Of a stretch of 64,000 nucleotides of DNA, positions 23,801-36,400 are shown piece after piece. Both the position numbers and the translations under genes were made by a program. The notes below the pieces were generated by a model. That model made no database searches. It was not told the origin of the DNA and saw nothing but the letters and a program-made list of their open reading frames with translations. Source of the stretch: Adineta vaga (lineage: Eukaryota > Rotifera); assembly GCA_021613535.1 (NCBI GenBank), contig CP075495.1, positions 4,588,001 through 4,652,000 of the forward strand, in the 5' to 3' direction. Position 1 is the first letter of the stretch, and each line of letters begins with the position of its first letter.

Positions 23801-24684
23801 AATTATACTATGGCAATAAGACAAGTTCTCATCTAACTCATTTCGCATCAGATATTTCGACAACAGGAGAGTTACAATCAGGTAGATCGCACATCTTTCT
23901 TTTCATTGATTTTCATTGAAAATATTCGTTTTTTTTATAGAGCTTCAAATCAATATGGAACCACTCAAATCCACGATCGATCCAAAAGCACAAATCAAAC
24001 AAATGGGAACGATCAAATGTATTAAAGATTTTTATGATTTTCCAATGATGAATATTTCATTTCTGTATGTTCAATTATCTCTGTGAAAATGAAAAAACTC
24101 GATTTCTTTCTTTTAGCTATAATAACATGTTACAAAAAATTGATCTTGCATTTCCATTGTATCTCAATAAATTTATTGAGAAAGCAGAAATGGATTCGAA
24201 TAACTTCTTTCTGCGATGGAGAAATCTTGACAAGTAAAATTAGTTTTTGTTTTCTCTCACAATTTTAAATATTTTCATTGTTTCGTTTTGTAGACCTAAT
24301 CAAGAATGTCAAAAAATCTTTCCAGCAAAATTTCCAATGGTATATGATGATTGTCGTCAGAAGGTATTTTCAAGTTTATTTAGTTCTTTTCAATCGTAAC
24401 AATCCTTTTGAATTTAGTTGGAAGATTTCGGTTGGAGTAGTTTAGTTGGTATCGATGTAAATGCAGAGAATTTCTGTGGAGCCGGTATTATTAATACTGC
24501 ATCACAACCTATTGGTTGTCTTTATCGATTTGAACCAAATAAACAAGCAAAAGTAAAGTTATTTTGTTATAGAATTTATGTTAATATCTATTATTGGACC
24601 GTTTAGATGTATCGTTTAACTATTCGTGCAAGTAAAGACGATGTTGCAAGTCGATTAGCAGAATTACTTGAAGATCAATTTTAA
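20890..24684 (+). CDS. AP2A: AP-2 complex subunit alpha
   Basis: Large adaptin of the AP-2 clathrin adaptor at the plasma membrane. About 18 exons. The trunk (about residues 1-620) starts [20 protein letters not shown] and continues [112 protein letters not shown] and [18 protein letters not shown], all near-identical to animal AP2A. A Ser/Gln/Asn-rich hinge (about 23400-23700) leads to the appendage ear, ending [20 protein letters not shown] at 24684. The N-terminal basic phosphoinositide-binding KKK is kept. Several introns use GTTAAG- or GTATAG-type donors. POLA1 follows on the same strand after 372 bases. Confidence 0.97.
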
Positions 24685-25056
24685 TAAATATTCGTTCGTG
24701 TAATGTGTCTTGTGCAATATACATCTTCCTTTCTCTTTTTATCCGGTCCTTCCTGTCACGCAATAGTATTTAAGAGCAAAAACAAAAATCAAAATATAGT
24801 TCTATATGTTGTATCTTAATGATAGTAGAGAATAAACTCCTTTGATGTATGTCTATGTTTTTTTTTTCGGTGTATAGTTTCCATTCCTCTTGTCACCACG
24901 TACTGTGATTTTTTTATCAACATATTGACGACCTTTTTATTCTCATATTCATTTATCTATTCTATATATTGTTCAAAAAATAAACTAAAATAAAAACGAA
25001 TTTTTTCGGTACTTAAATATTTTATTTCTCTTTTCTTTCAGATTTTGTGATCAATT
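24685..25056 (+). other. Gap between AP-2 alpha and POLA1, with candidate acceptor
   Basis: Contains AATAAA motifs near 24831 and 24979 suited to AP-2 alpha polyadenylation, then a strong acceptor TCTTTTCTTTCAG ending at 25041, 15 bases before the POLA1 ATG. No donor is evident, so a spliced-leader acceptor or a 5'UTR intron are both possible. Confidence 0.5.
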
Positions 25057-28000
25057 ATGTCCTCAGATAGTAAGTAATCCATTAGGCAAAAAAATTCTAA
25101 TAAAAAAATCCCTCAGGGTGTATCTATAAATATATATTTTTCTTTCGTAGGATCTCGAAGACAAGTAAAAGTAAGAGGCAATGATACGCAACGGGTCAAT
25201 GCATTGGAACAATTAAAACGAGCAAGACAAGGTGGTCAATCAGCAATTACAGAACAGGTAATAACATCGATTTGATTATTATTCAAGAATAATGTTCGAT
25301 TAATCTATATTTTAGCCGACAGCAACAAACGAAGAAGTAAAAGATGATGAAGAAGACGAGGAGAATGATGATTATGAAAGTGATTCTGAAAAATATGAAG
25401 ATATTAAACCATGTACGAAACGAAAATCTAGTAATTTACATCAAAAAGATCCGAAACGTTCGTACCATGATTGATTAAAATCATTAAAATTCTTTTGAAT
25501 TTCACAGGTGTAAAGAAGAAACGACATTATTCAGACCACGAAGATGACGATGATGATGATGAACAATCAAAGTCTTCGGAACCAAAACGTCGTGCACAAG
25601 TTCTTGCTAAACCTCAAGAAGAATCAACAGGCATGCAAGATATTAAATCAATGTTTGCTGCAAACAAAACACGAAATGTTCTCCGTCAAGAACAAGTACT
25701 TTGTTTTCGATATGTGCTCATCACTTCGAATAAATGCATTTTTTTAGACTGAAAAGGATGAATCAGATAAATTATTGTCAGATATTATGTTCGAGCTACA
25801 AAAACCAAAGGCTAAACCAACTCGTCCTATGCCAGCACCCACACCATCTGTATCAGTACCAGTACCAGCAGCACCAATAGTGTCAAAAAAACCCGAATCT
25901 AAACCAATTGAGCGTCATACATCAGAAGAGATCAAACGAACACTTATACCTGAAACTTCATCTCATCAAAACAAAGAACTCGACTGGGGTGATGATGACA
26001 GTATGAGTTTTGATGCTGTATCGAAATTAATGAATGATACAGCTCCACCACCGCCACAGTCAAAGATTCCATCACCTCCTCTTGCATCCAAATCTTTAAT
26101 TCAATTCGATACACAAGAACTTGAATTTGTAACTGATGAACAATTATTAAAATCATCTCGAACATTTCATACATCACCATCGAAAGAAAAAGATCAAATG
26201 GAAACTACAAATAAAGATGAACATTTACGATTCTTTTGGTTCGATGCTTATGAAGATTCAGGCGCTCAACCTGGTAAGATATCATATAAGTTGTCTGATT
26301 TAGAGTTTACTCAATTGAAATCTCATTTGTGCTCAATTTTAGGCAAATTATTTCTATTTGGTAAAACACCATTATTAAATGAAGAAAAAACAACGAGCAA
26401 AACATTTGTTAGTGTTTGTTTAATCATCGATAATATTCCAAAACAAGTTTTTCTCGTACCAAAATCTGGTGTAAGATATTTTTTCGCTCATATATAAACT
26501 TACATCTCGTTTGATCTGTCTCTCCCTCTCTCTCTTCAATAGAGTTCAGCATCCGATGTCGAGGATGAATTATTTATTATTGCAAAACGTTTCAAAATAA
26601 CAAACTATACATCCGCAGTAAGTTTCGATAAGAAAAACAAGAAAAAATGCAGTTCTTCTTTGACTTTTTGATTTTTTTTAGATTGTTAAGAGAAAACGTT
26701 TTGATCCCGAATTAATTGCTATTGATTTACTCAATGAAATCGATGTTGTTGAAATGAAATATCCAGTAAGTTCACTTCTTTGTTTTTGAATAGATTAGCA
26801 GACATGAAAATTGTTTTTTTCAGGCTCGTTGTGCGACATTACCCAGTGATTTACAAGGTGATACATTTCAATGTATCTATGGTACGAATCAAACTGCACT
26901 TGAATATCTACTCATTGATAAAAAACTCAAGGGTCCATGCTGGTTGAATATTAAAAATTGTGGTTCGTAGTTGAAATAATTGATTTATAGAAAAAAAAGT
27001 TTATATTCGTTAATAGCGCCAGTGAAAACTCGACGAAGTTGGTGTAAACTTGAATATGATGTTGATTATTATCATGGAACCGATCGTCAAATAACAAATA
27101 TTGAAATCAGTACGATCGTTTCACTACCACCACCGTTAGTAACGGTGACTCTTTCCTTAGTGACATTACCGAATAACAAATCTCATGAAACTGAAGCGAG
27201 AAGAAACAGATCAGTTTTGAAAATTTTAATAAATGATTTTATTTAGGTTATATGTGTTGCGGGACTTGTTCATCAACAATTTCCACTGGATAGTGCTGCA
27301 CCAAAACGACCGTATCAAAATTATTTTGTTGGTTAGTTGATTTCTTGTTTGTTAAATAAAACATCTCATTTCATCTATATTTTCAGCATTGACGAAACCA
27401 AGTGATTGTATTCTTCCAACTGGTCTTGTCAAAGCAGCTGAATCTCAAGTAAGAATTTATTATCAGACTGAAGAAAGATGAAAGTAGAAATATTCTTTTC
27501 TTTTTTAGAAAATTAAAATTGAAACTGTTCCTGGTGAACGAGCATTACTGATGTATTTGATATCAAAATTTCAAATATTAGATCCTGATGTGATTGTTGT
27601 AAGTAGGAAAAAAATAAGATAAGAAACGATTGCTTGTATCACAATCGGTTCATTTTAGGGTCATGATATGCGCATGTTTGGCTTGGAATTATTCTTATCA
27701 CGTTGTCAGAAATTAAAAGTTGGTTTAACAGCTTCAAAAATTGGACGTCTACATCGAACACATGATGGAAAAACGAAGGTATTGCTTGTTTTGTTGAAAG
27801 AATTTCGATCAATGAATGTTTACGCAGGTTTCAACAATTAAAAATCCAACATGTGGTCGTCTTCTATGTGATATATCGATATCAGCGCGCGAATTATTAA
27901 CAAAATGCAAATCTTATGATCTTCAAGAATTGTGTAAAACAGTTTTAAATAATGAACAACAACAACTCTACAGATCGTATTCAATTGATCAAACAAGAGA

Positions 28001-31000
28001 TGCATTTAGGTATATGATTAGCGAATTAAAATACATTTCTTTTGAATAGTTAGCTAAAAAAAAGATACATTCAATTTTTACATCGTTCTATTTCTATTGA
28101 AATTTCAGTTCATCAATGTCTATTGTCGATCTTGTTCAAGCAACATTGAACAATACATCAGTAATATTGAATATTTTCTGTCAATTAATGGTCTTGCCAC
28201 TTGCATATCAATTGACATGTATTGCTGGAAATTTACTTGTAAGATCATTGCATCAAATAATCGAAGTGTTTTCATCTTTGAACATGTTTTTGTTTTCATA
28301 GAGTCGAACATTAATGGGTGGTCGTTCCGAACGAAATGATCATTTATTATTACATGCATTTACTGAACGTGAATATATTGTACCCGAAAGAACGATCATA
28401 TCCAATCATCGAACTGCTCTCAAACATACACAAGACGTATTTGAAATTCATGAAAATCTTTCCTTTTTCGATGAATTTATTTATTTTAGATGCACAATGA
28501 ATCAGATGAAGAAGTTGATGATGATACTACTACTAATAATAAGAAAGCAGCAATAACGAAAACATCAGCAACATCCTATACAGGAGGTTTAGTTTTAGCT
28601 CCGAAGAAAGGTTTCTATGATCATTTTATACTCTTACTGGATTTCAACAGTTTATATCCATCAATCATTCAAGAATTTAATGTTTGTTTTACAACATATA
28701 TGAAAAAATCTATCCAATCACGTTCAGTAAATTCTTCGTTTTTTTCATTACATTTGAACAGATTTATTGAAAACTTTATTGTAATTAGAATAATGCAGAA
28801 CAAGAACCAAATGAAGTCGATGATATTGTTGCTCTTGATGAAACATCCAAAGGTATTTTACCATTAGAAATCTATAAACTTGTTGAACGACGTCGTGAAG
28901 TTAAAAAATTAATCAAAGAAAAGAAAAATTTATCCGATGAACAACTTGTTCAAGTATTGTTGTTGTTTTTTTCCTTATTTACTATTCATTTCTCACGAGA
29001 AAAATCATCAATTTCTAGTATGATATTCGTCAAAAAGCTTACAAATTAACAGCTAATAGTTTATATGGATGTTTGGGTTTTAAGCATTCAAGATTCTATT
29101 GTAAATATCTTGCTGCTTTTATTACCTATAAAGGTAGAGAAGTAAGTGACGACAATTTCTTTTGATTGTTAAACGTTGATTGATAATTTTCTTCTAGATT
29201 CTCATGCAAGCAAAGAATATTGTTGAACGAGTAAGAGCAACGATTTCGATATGAAATAAATATTAGATTCGAATATGTTATAGATGAATTATGACGTTAT
29301 CTACGGTGATACAGATAGTATTATGATTAATACAAATTCAACTGATTATGATCAAGTCATGGCAATTGGAGCTAAAGTAAGTTTAATCTAGTGAAATTGT
29401 ATTTGAAATAAACAAATGATTTTGATTTAGATTCGAAATGAAATCAATCGTCAATATAAAAGTGTTGAAATTGGTATTGATGGTGTATTTAAATGTATGT
29501 TATTATTAAAAAAGAAGAAATATGCTGCATTAATTGTTGAAAAAAGTCCCACACAAGAATTTACCTACAAAACAGAATTAAAAGGTTTAGATATTGTTCG
29601 ACGTGATTGGTGTCAATTAGCTCGTTCAACTGGAGAGTAAGTTCTTTTCAGATTCATACTAAAACAAGAATCAACTTTTCTTTTTTTTTTATCTAAACTA
29701 GATTTGTTGTATCAGTTATTCTTTCTGGTCAATCACGTGATGATGTTCTTGATACTATTCATAATCGATTACGAGATTTAGGTGATGAAATGCGTACTGG
29801 TAAAATTGATATTGCTGAATATGAAATCAATCGAGTAAATTATATATAAATTCTATTCTTTTCTTCGAATAATTCGTTCTTATTTAGCAACTTTCGAAAG
29901 ATCCAAGTGATTATTCTGATGCAAAAAGTTTACCACATGTTCAAATAGCTTTACGTTTCAATACAAATTCGACAGGAAGAAAAATGAAACGTGGTGATAC
30001 AATTGCCTATATCGTTTGTGAAGTATGATTATCGTTGAATTGATTGAAAATAAGAATTTAGTATTTCATTCTTCTAGGATGGAACACAAAATTCTGCTAT
30101 GCAACGTGGTTATTTACGTGAAGAACTTCTATCTACATCACCACCATTAACAATTGATATTAATTATTATTTACATCAACAAGTTTTACCTGTAATATCA
30201 CGTTTATTAGAACCATTTGATGGTACTGATCAAGCATATCTTGCACAATGTCTTGGCTTAGATTCATCGAAATATAAACAACGTCAACAAAAACAATATG
30301 GAATAAAAGGCGATGAAAATAATTTAGATAATGGAAATGATGATGATTTTGATGACGAATTACTGTTTGGTGATGGTGAAGAAGCTTTCAAACAATGTGA
30401 TCCATTTGTATTTCCTTGTGTTAAATGTGAAACTTTAAATTTCTGGAATGCACCATTTAGTTTCAATGAAGTAAGATATTTAAACAAAATGTTTCATTGC
30501 ATTTCTATTATTTCTTTAGGATAAATCATGTGTATCATCACTTCTTCGTTGTACAAATGTGAATTGTTCAAGTCAACCAATTGATCATGTATCTTATTTA
30601 CGCAATCGTCTTACGGTGATGATTAATAAAGCAATTCGACGTTATTATCAAGTAAAGAAGTTTTGCTTTGTTGAATCTAGTTTGATTCTTTTCTTTTGTG
30701 TGTAGAATTGGCCGATGTGAAGATGATACGTGTTGTGCATATCGAACACGGCAAACCCCATTAGAAATATTGCATAAAAGATATACATGTACATCATGTA
30801 ATAAAAGTGAACTGATTACTGAAGTAATTATGAAAGAAAAATGAGTTTTTTATTTTATTTTTGATGAAATCTAATCCGTTTTAGTATGATGATCGTCAAT
30901 TAAATTTACAACTTCGTTTTCTCAAACAATTATTTAATCTCGATGGTTATAAACAATCAATAAATCGAATAAAATCAGGTAGAAATGATATATATATATT

Positions 31001-31202
31001 TCAACTCATAATCTTATTATAAACTGATTTTCTTTTAGAACAAGTTGATGTTTATTTGAAAGGTTTATCAGCGGAAATGATTCGTTCAATTTCTAAAACA
31101 ATGAATGATCTACAAGGACATGTCGATCGCATTGTACAAAAAAGTGGTTATGCTGAAGTATGCGTTAGTGATCTCTTTGCTCAATTTTACTTTAATACAT
31201 AA
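25057..31202 (+). CDS. POLA1: DNA polymerase alpha catalytic subunit
   Basis: Family B replicative polymerase working with primase at initiation and Okazaki fragments. The N-terminus is acidic/basic with a D/E-rich tract and a Pro-rich linker; residues [12 protein letters not shown] near 25984 are typical of the N-terminal region. Polymerase motifs: [21 protein letters not shown] near 28634-28695; [19 protein letters not shown] near 29048-29100; [12 protein letters not shown] near 29299-29325. C-terminal cysteine motifs begin [11 protein letters not shown] near 30420, then [14 protein letters not shown]; the last motif is [13 protein letters not shown] near 30715 and RYTCTSC. More than 20 exons, ending [13 protein letters not shown] at 31202. 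The join before CEDDTC is odd: the strong donor at 30651 would break the frame, see the finding. Confidence 0.96.
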
Positions 31203-33296
31203 ATTCCAATGATCTATTTTTTTTTTGTTCTTATGACTGTCAGATAGATCCAAAGATATTCGTTATTGTTAATATGATTGTCAGATAAATAGATATATAT
31301 ATTTTTCTTTATTTTGTGAAATAAAAAAAAGTTAAAGCAATTCTTGTGCTGATGTAACACGTTCAATACATAAGTTAAATTATAAACTCAGACGTTGATA
31401 AATATAAGAATACGAATTGTTTTCATTGAGGCGATGACGAGATGAAGAAAGCTTCTGTGTTTTAGTAAAAAACTGTTTTGAAAATAAATATATGCATTTA
31501 CTGTAGGAGATGTTCATCTATACATTTATGAAAACAAACATCATTTCTAAATTATCGTACTCTAAAAATGATGGAAAATATTGTGATCGCATCATCTCAA
31601 TAAATTTCGAGATACTTTTATAAATATAATTTGCCCATTGTGGAACTATCTCTCCTTGTAACAACGTTTTCAGACAAAGATGTACATTTATATTTCAGTA
31701 TCATTATGAATATCACATGATCGTCGTTTTATTCATAGGTAGTCTCTAGGAGACTCAATGGTTACGTTACAACTTTGATAGTTTTCTTTTCTATGATACT
31801 ACGCGTTATGTAGTGTACGCTAATCATACATATTTATTGTAGACACCGATACATAGTACGTATCGTAATAGTGCGCAAGTATGAAGAAAGCAAAACATTG
31901 TTCATGAGAAAATCTCTATCGTTTCAAAAGACAGATGGTAAGTGTTGAATGATGGAATAAGTGTAGTATCAATCATCATGATAACCTTTCGTAAAATAAA
32001 TTGATCAACGCAAAAGTAGATCTACTATTGCATCCAATACATCATAACATACTGTGATAATCAATTGTACAAATCAGTATGAGTATAATTTACGTCGGTA
32101 TGTTAACAAGTATTGGTCAGCTTTGTTGTCAGTATGATCAATTTATTTAAAAGTTCATTTCTTTACAATGAAATATGATACGAAAAATCTCCCCATCATT
32201 AATAGTGTTGATCTACATCAATGATTGTGAGGTAAATTAATCCATAGAGTTGCTAATCGTTCCAGATAATATGTAGATAAATGAATAAAACATTCAAACT
32301 TTAATCTCTAATTATCTATAGGAACTATACTCTTGTGTCCATTTGATTTGATTCTATATATTTTTTTTAGTAGCTTAGGTCAAATACTACTTCAATTTTC
32401 TTCACGCTTATTTATCTATATCATTGACCTCTCATACCTAATGAATTGTAAAGAAGAGATCCAATAGTCTTCTGCAAATTAATGAAATATTATATATCAA
32501 CATAAATCATGTAAAGATTCTTTCATTCATTCATTCATTCTTTTCTCATACGAAGCGAACAGGAAGGAAAGTAAAGCAAATAAATGATTTTTACTATGTT
32601 TTTCGAATGAATAATCGAGCAACACCAAGTTGACCGTCTATACACGTCTATAATTGCAGACTCGTTGAATGTTAATCTTATGCTTTCGGACAACGAACGA
32701 AATGATTAGAAAATGTACACATCTATCCAACGATGAATAAGAAAGCAAGAGAAGAAGAGCTCAATATGTTTGATAACAAGCTCGATATGACCGATTGTTA
32801 TTTGGCTCCGATCATTACTATAAACGATTGAAGACAAACAAGAAAATATAACAGGAAGAAAGTAAATGCCAGTCATCATCGTCTTATCTAGGCTTTTTCT
32901 TTTTTGCCTTGATGAATCATTATTAACAAGAAAAACATGTGAGCTATGAATGAGTGTGCATACTTTTCAGCACCATCATCTCTGGCTAATGTGACAAACA
33001 GGAAAGGAGAAACGAAAAAGAGAGAGAGAGAGAAGAGGAAATTTTTCTTTTCTTTTCTAAGAGAAATAAACGGACGATGAGAAAAATAACTTTTCTCTCA
33101 TATTCGCTATTAGTACGAGTGTGAGTACTGTCTTGTTTTCGCCTATAGTTAAATCATGGTATAGACTATACAGCCTTGTATTTAAACTAGGTAATTAAAC
33201 ATGATCGATCATACGATGCGTGTACTTTCTCTTGAAATCTTTTGTTCTCTTTCTTTGAATTTCAACAGAACTATGAAAAATCAAAGCAAATGCATT

Positions 33297-33319
33297 TCAT
33301 TCATTCATTCATTCATTCA
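33297..33319. repeat. (ATTC)n microsatellite
   Basis: About five and a half perfect ATTC units, read directly; a shorter one lies near 32521-32540. Confidence 0.9.
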
Positions 33320-33483
33320 ATTCTCTTTTGAGTTCACCGATTGTTTGACCCTACCAATCTATATTTCACACTTATTAGCAAAAAAAAGAGATATACGCAC
33401 AAACATTCTTCTTTTGAAAATAAAAGAAGATAGATCGTTGTTATCTTTTCTGATTCGTTACACATATTCTTTCATTTGTTTAT

Positions 33484-33485
33484 AG
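33484..33485 (+). promoter_or_regulatory. AG splice acceptor upstream of receptor kinase ATG
   Basis: TTCATTTGTTTATAG ends two bases before the ATG at 33488, giving a near-zero 5'UTR unless exons or a leader are joined there. Confidence 0.5.
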
Positions 33486-33487
33486 TT

Positions 33488-36400
33488 ATGTATAAAGAAA
33501 CGATTTGTATTCTTTTATTCAAATTAATATTCATCAATTGTTATACATTTCAATCTTCTATTGATAATTTACTTTACATTAAAAATACATCGACATTATT
33601 TGCAATATCTTCATCGCATTTATATCAACTACATTGGTCAACATCGAATCAAACTCTTCTGTTATTACATCGCCGTGTTCAATTACATTCATCCATTGAT
33701 AATACAGAATATGGTGTTAGTGTTTTTGTTTATGATCAAATTAAACAATTATTAATTCTATGTGCACGTTCAGTTATCGGTCGTTGTATTTTATATGATG
33801 CTAATGATATTAGTCGAACTTATACACTTGATTCAGCGATTGAAACCAATTATCTTGGTTGTCTATCGGGTTGTTATACATTTATGTCAACAAATATTAT
33901 TCGTTCAGCTCTAAATGGTAATCGTCTTGAACATAATGGCAATATAATTAATTCACAAATAGAATTACGAAAAGATTTACTTAGTTATAATATAAAATAT
34001 CAATTTGAATCAAGTGATAATACATTAATCACATCATTAACTTTCTTACCTGAACGTTTAATAAATAAATACAATTATGAATATATCTATGGATTTGATT
34101 ATGAACAATATACATATTATATCTTGAAATCATCACGTATTGCACGTTTATGTCAATCGACTATTGCTATGCGTGTTACGTATGATGAAATACCATTATT
34201 AAATTGTAATAATATCGAACAGAATTCATCGATTATTACAGGAGCTTTCTATTCCTATGATCGAATGAATAATTTATATGTTATTTTCGATAGTCTTGTT
34301 TGTATTTATTCAATCGACGATATTTTACAAGCATTTCGAGCATCAAAAAATCAATGTCAAGCTGGAAATGGTTATCGTCTTGATCATATTGTTGATAGTG
34401 TAGAAATTCGAGCAAAATGTGAGAAAACTTTAGAACAAAATCGAACAGAAATCAATGAATGTACATGGCAAGCTTATCGAACGAATACATACGTGGATGG
34501 AATGATTGGTGCAATTGGACAGAAGATTTATGATACAATGGCAAAAAATATTAAGATTAGATTTATTTTTGCTCAAGATAATATTGTTATTATAAGTACA
34601 AGTGAACGAAAAGTTTTAAAGGTAAAAGAAGTCTTCTCTTATTTCTTTTCACACGAATGAACTGTGAAGAAATTTTCATATCTTTTGTATCATCTGAAGG
34701 ATTATTTCTAACTGAGAAAAGAAAATCTTGTTTTTCTTTTGTGACACTCTTTGTATCTAGTGTCGATATCTAATTATAAAATATTTAGTTTATTCGATCA
34801 AATCGAACAATACTTTATCTATTACATGAAGCTATTTATTATAATGAACCATTTAATAGTCAATATGTAATTGATTATGAACATGAATCATTAATTTTTG
34901 CTGTAGGATCTGAAGTAATTATTTTATTTAAAGATTATTTAACATAAATATCAATATCTTCCTCATGCATTTAGCTTCATCGATATGCCTATAATTCATG
35001 TTCAATTTATGAAACATGTCGATCGTGTATTGGTAGTCGACGATATGATGTTAAATCATGCATATGGTTTGATGGAAAATGTTCATTATCATCGAATTCA
35101 TTGATATTCAATCGTGGATGTCCACCATCAATTGATCAAGTTTGTTTAGAAACTTTCTTATCAATCTTTTGCTTTACTTCTCGAATAGATTAAACCAAGA
35201 AATATAAATCTTAACCATGAACGAATATCATTGACAATAAAAGGTCTATTCGAAGGAGTACAAACTCATTTAGTAAATGTAACAGTTAAATTTCCTACAT
35301 TAAATTACAATCAAACTGTTTGTACTATTGAAACTATTGAAAATGACAGGTTTGCTATTGGAGATACAATTTATTAGAGTCTATCATTTTCATTTCTTTA
35401 CTTAGTTTAACATGTAATTTAACTATTCCCAAACAACCTGTTAATGGTATACTTGCATTGGATATTAAACCTAATCATTCATTAGCTCTGGGTGATACTG
35501 ATATATCAGGTTTTATTGAATTGAATGAAAAATTGAATATTTATGTAAGAATACAGATTATTGTATTTAAAACAATAGTATAATAATTAAATTTAGATAC
35601 CTAAACCGATTCTTGTACCTGATTTTGGTCCAGCTGCTGGTGGAACAAAAATTCGAATACAAAATTTAGCATTTGACAATAGTTTGGATTTGTTTTCAAC
35701 AATGAACATCTTCCTAGGAAACAAACAATGTGACATAACTGAGTAAGACTTCCTTTTATCTCTTCCAGTCACTATGATAAGAACAAGGGTAACTCGTATT
35801 AATCATTCGAAAAAGCAACTAGAAATCACGTTTCCAAGATAAATCTATTTCGTTATGTTAAGAATGGTATTTCTTACTTAGAATTTTATTACAGTAATGT
35901 AGACAAAGAATGTAATGAATCAGACTTAAAGTATTGACCTGAAAAGTTCTATTGAGTCAAATCGATTATCTTTTCATACGTTTTTTGATTTTCGTAGAGT
36001 AACTTCAGATGAAATTGAATGTATCAATCAAGCTTGTTCAAATAATCTAGAACGATTAGAATTAAGTATTCAAGTAAATAATAACTCATGGCAAATAGAA
36101 AAAACATATTTTCAATGTCGTACCGATCCGATTATTTCGGATTGGTATCCAAAAAAATCGATATTAAGGTAAAAAAAAACATCAAATATCTTTTTGACAA
36201 ATATATATATTATTTCTTTCAGTGGTGGATTTAAATTGACGGTTAATGGTCAACATTTGGATGTTGTTCAAATGCCAATGATGAAATTTGTTTATAATAT
36301 TTCTGATTATGAATTCATTTCAGTTAGTTTTCATGATTGATTGTTTAGAAAGAACATTGATTTGTTCTTTTTATTTTTAGTTATGTGAATCAATTTCAAG

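Larger units (their letters stand above)
31203..33487. other. Intergenic stretch, no gene seen
   Basis: About 2.3 kb. No exon with recognisable homology on either strand; one 94-codon frame at 33201-33485 is low in complexity and runs through an ATTC repeat. Short ATTC microsatellites occur near 32521-32540 and 33297-33319. It probably holds the POLA1 3'UTR and the receptor kinase promoter. Confidence 0.6.

Noticed and set aside
25544-25747. Met-rich frame overlapping POLA1
   Set aside because: Alternate frame of the POLA1 acidic tract GATGATGAT, not a separate gene.
33201-33485. 94-codon frame before the receptor kinase
   Set aside because: Crosses an ATTC repeat and shows no domain; likely upstream noncoding sequence.
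33488-35140. Plexin as the identity of the Sema-PSI gene
   Set aside because: The same gene continues through IPT and a membrane helix into a tyrosine kinase, which plexins do not have.
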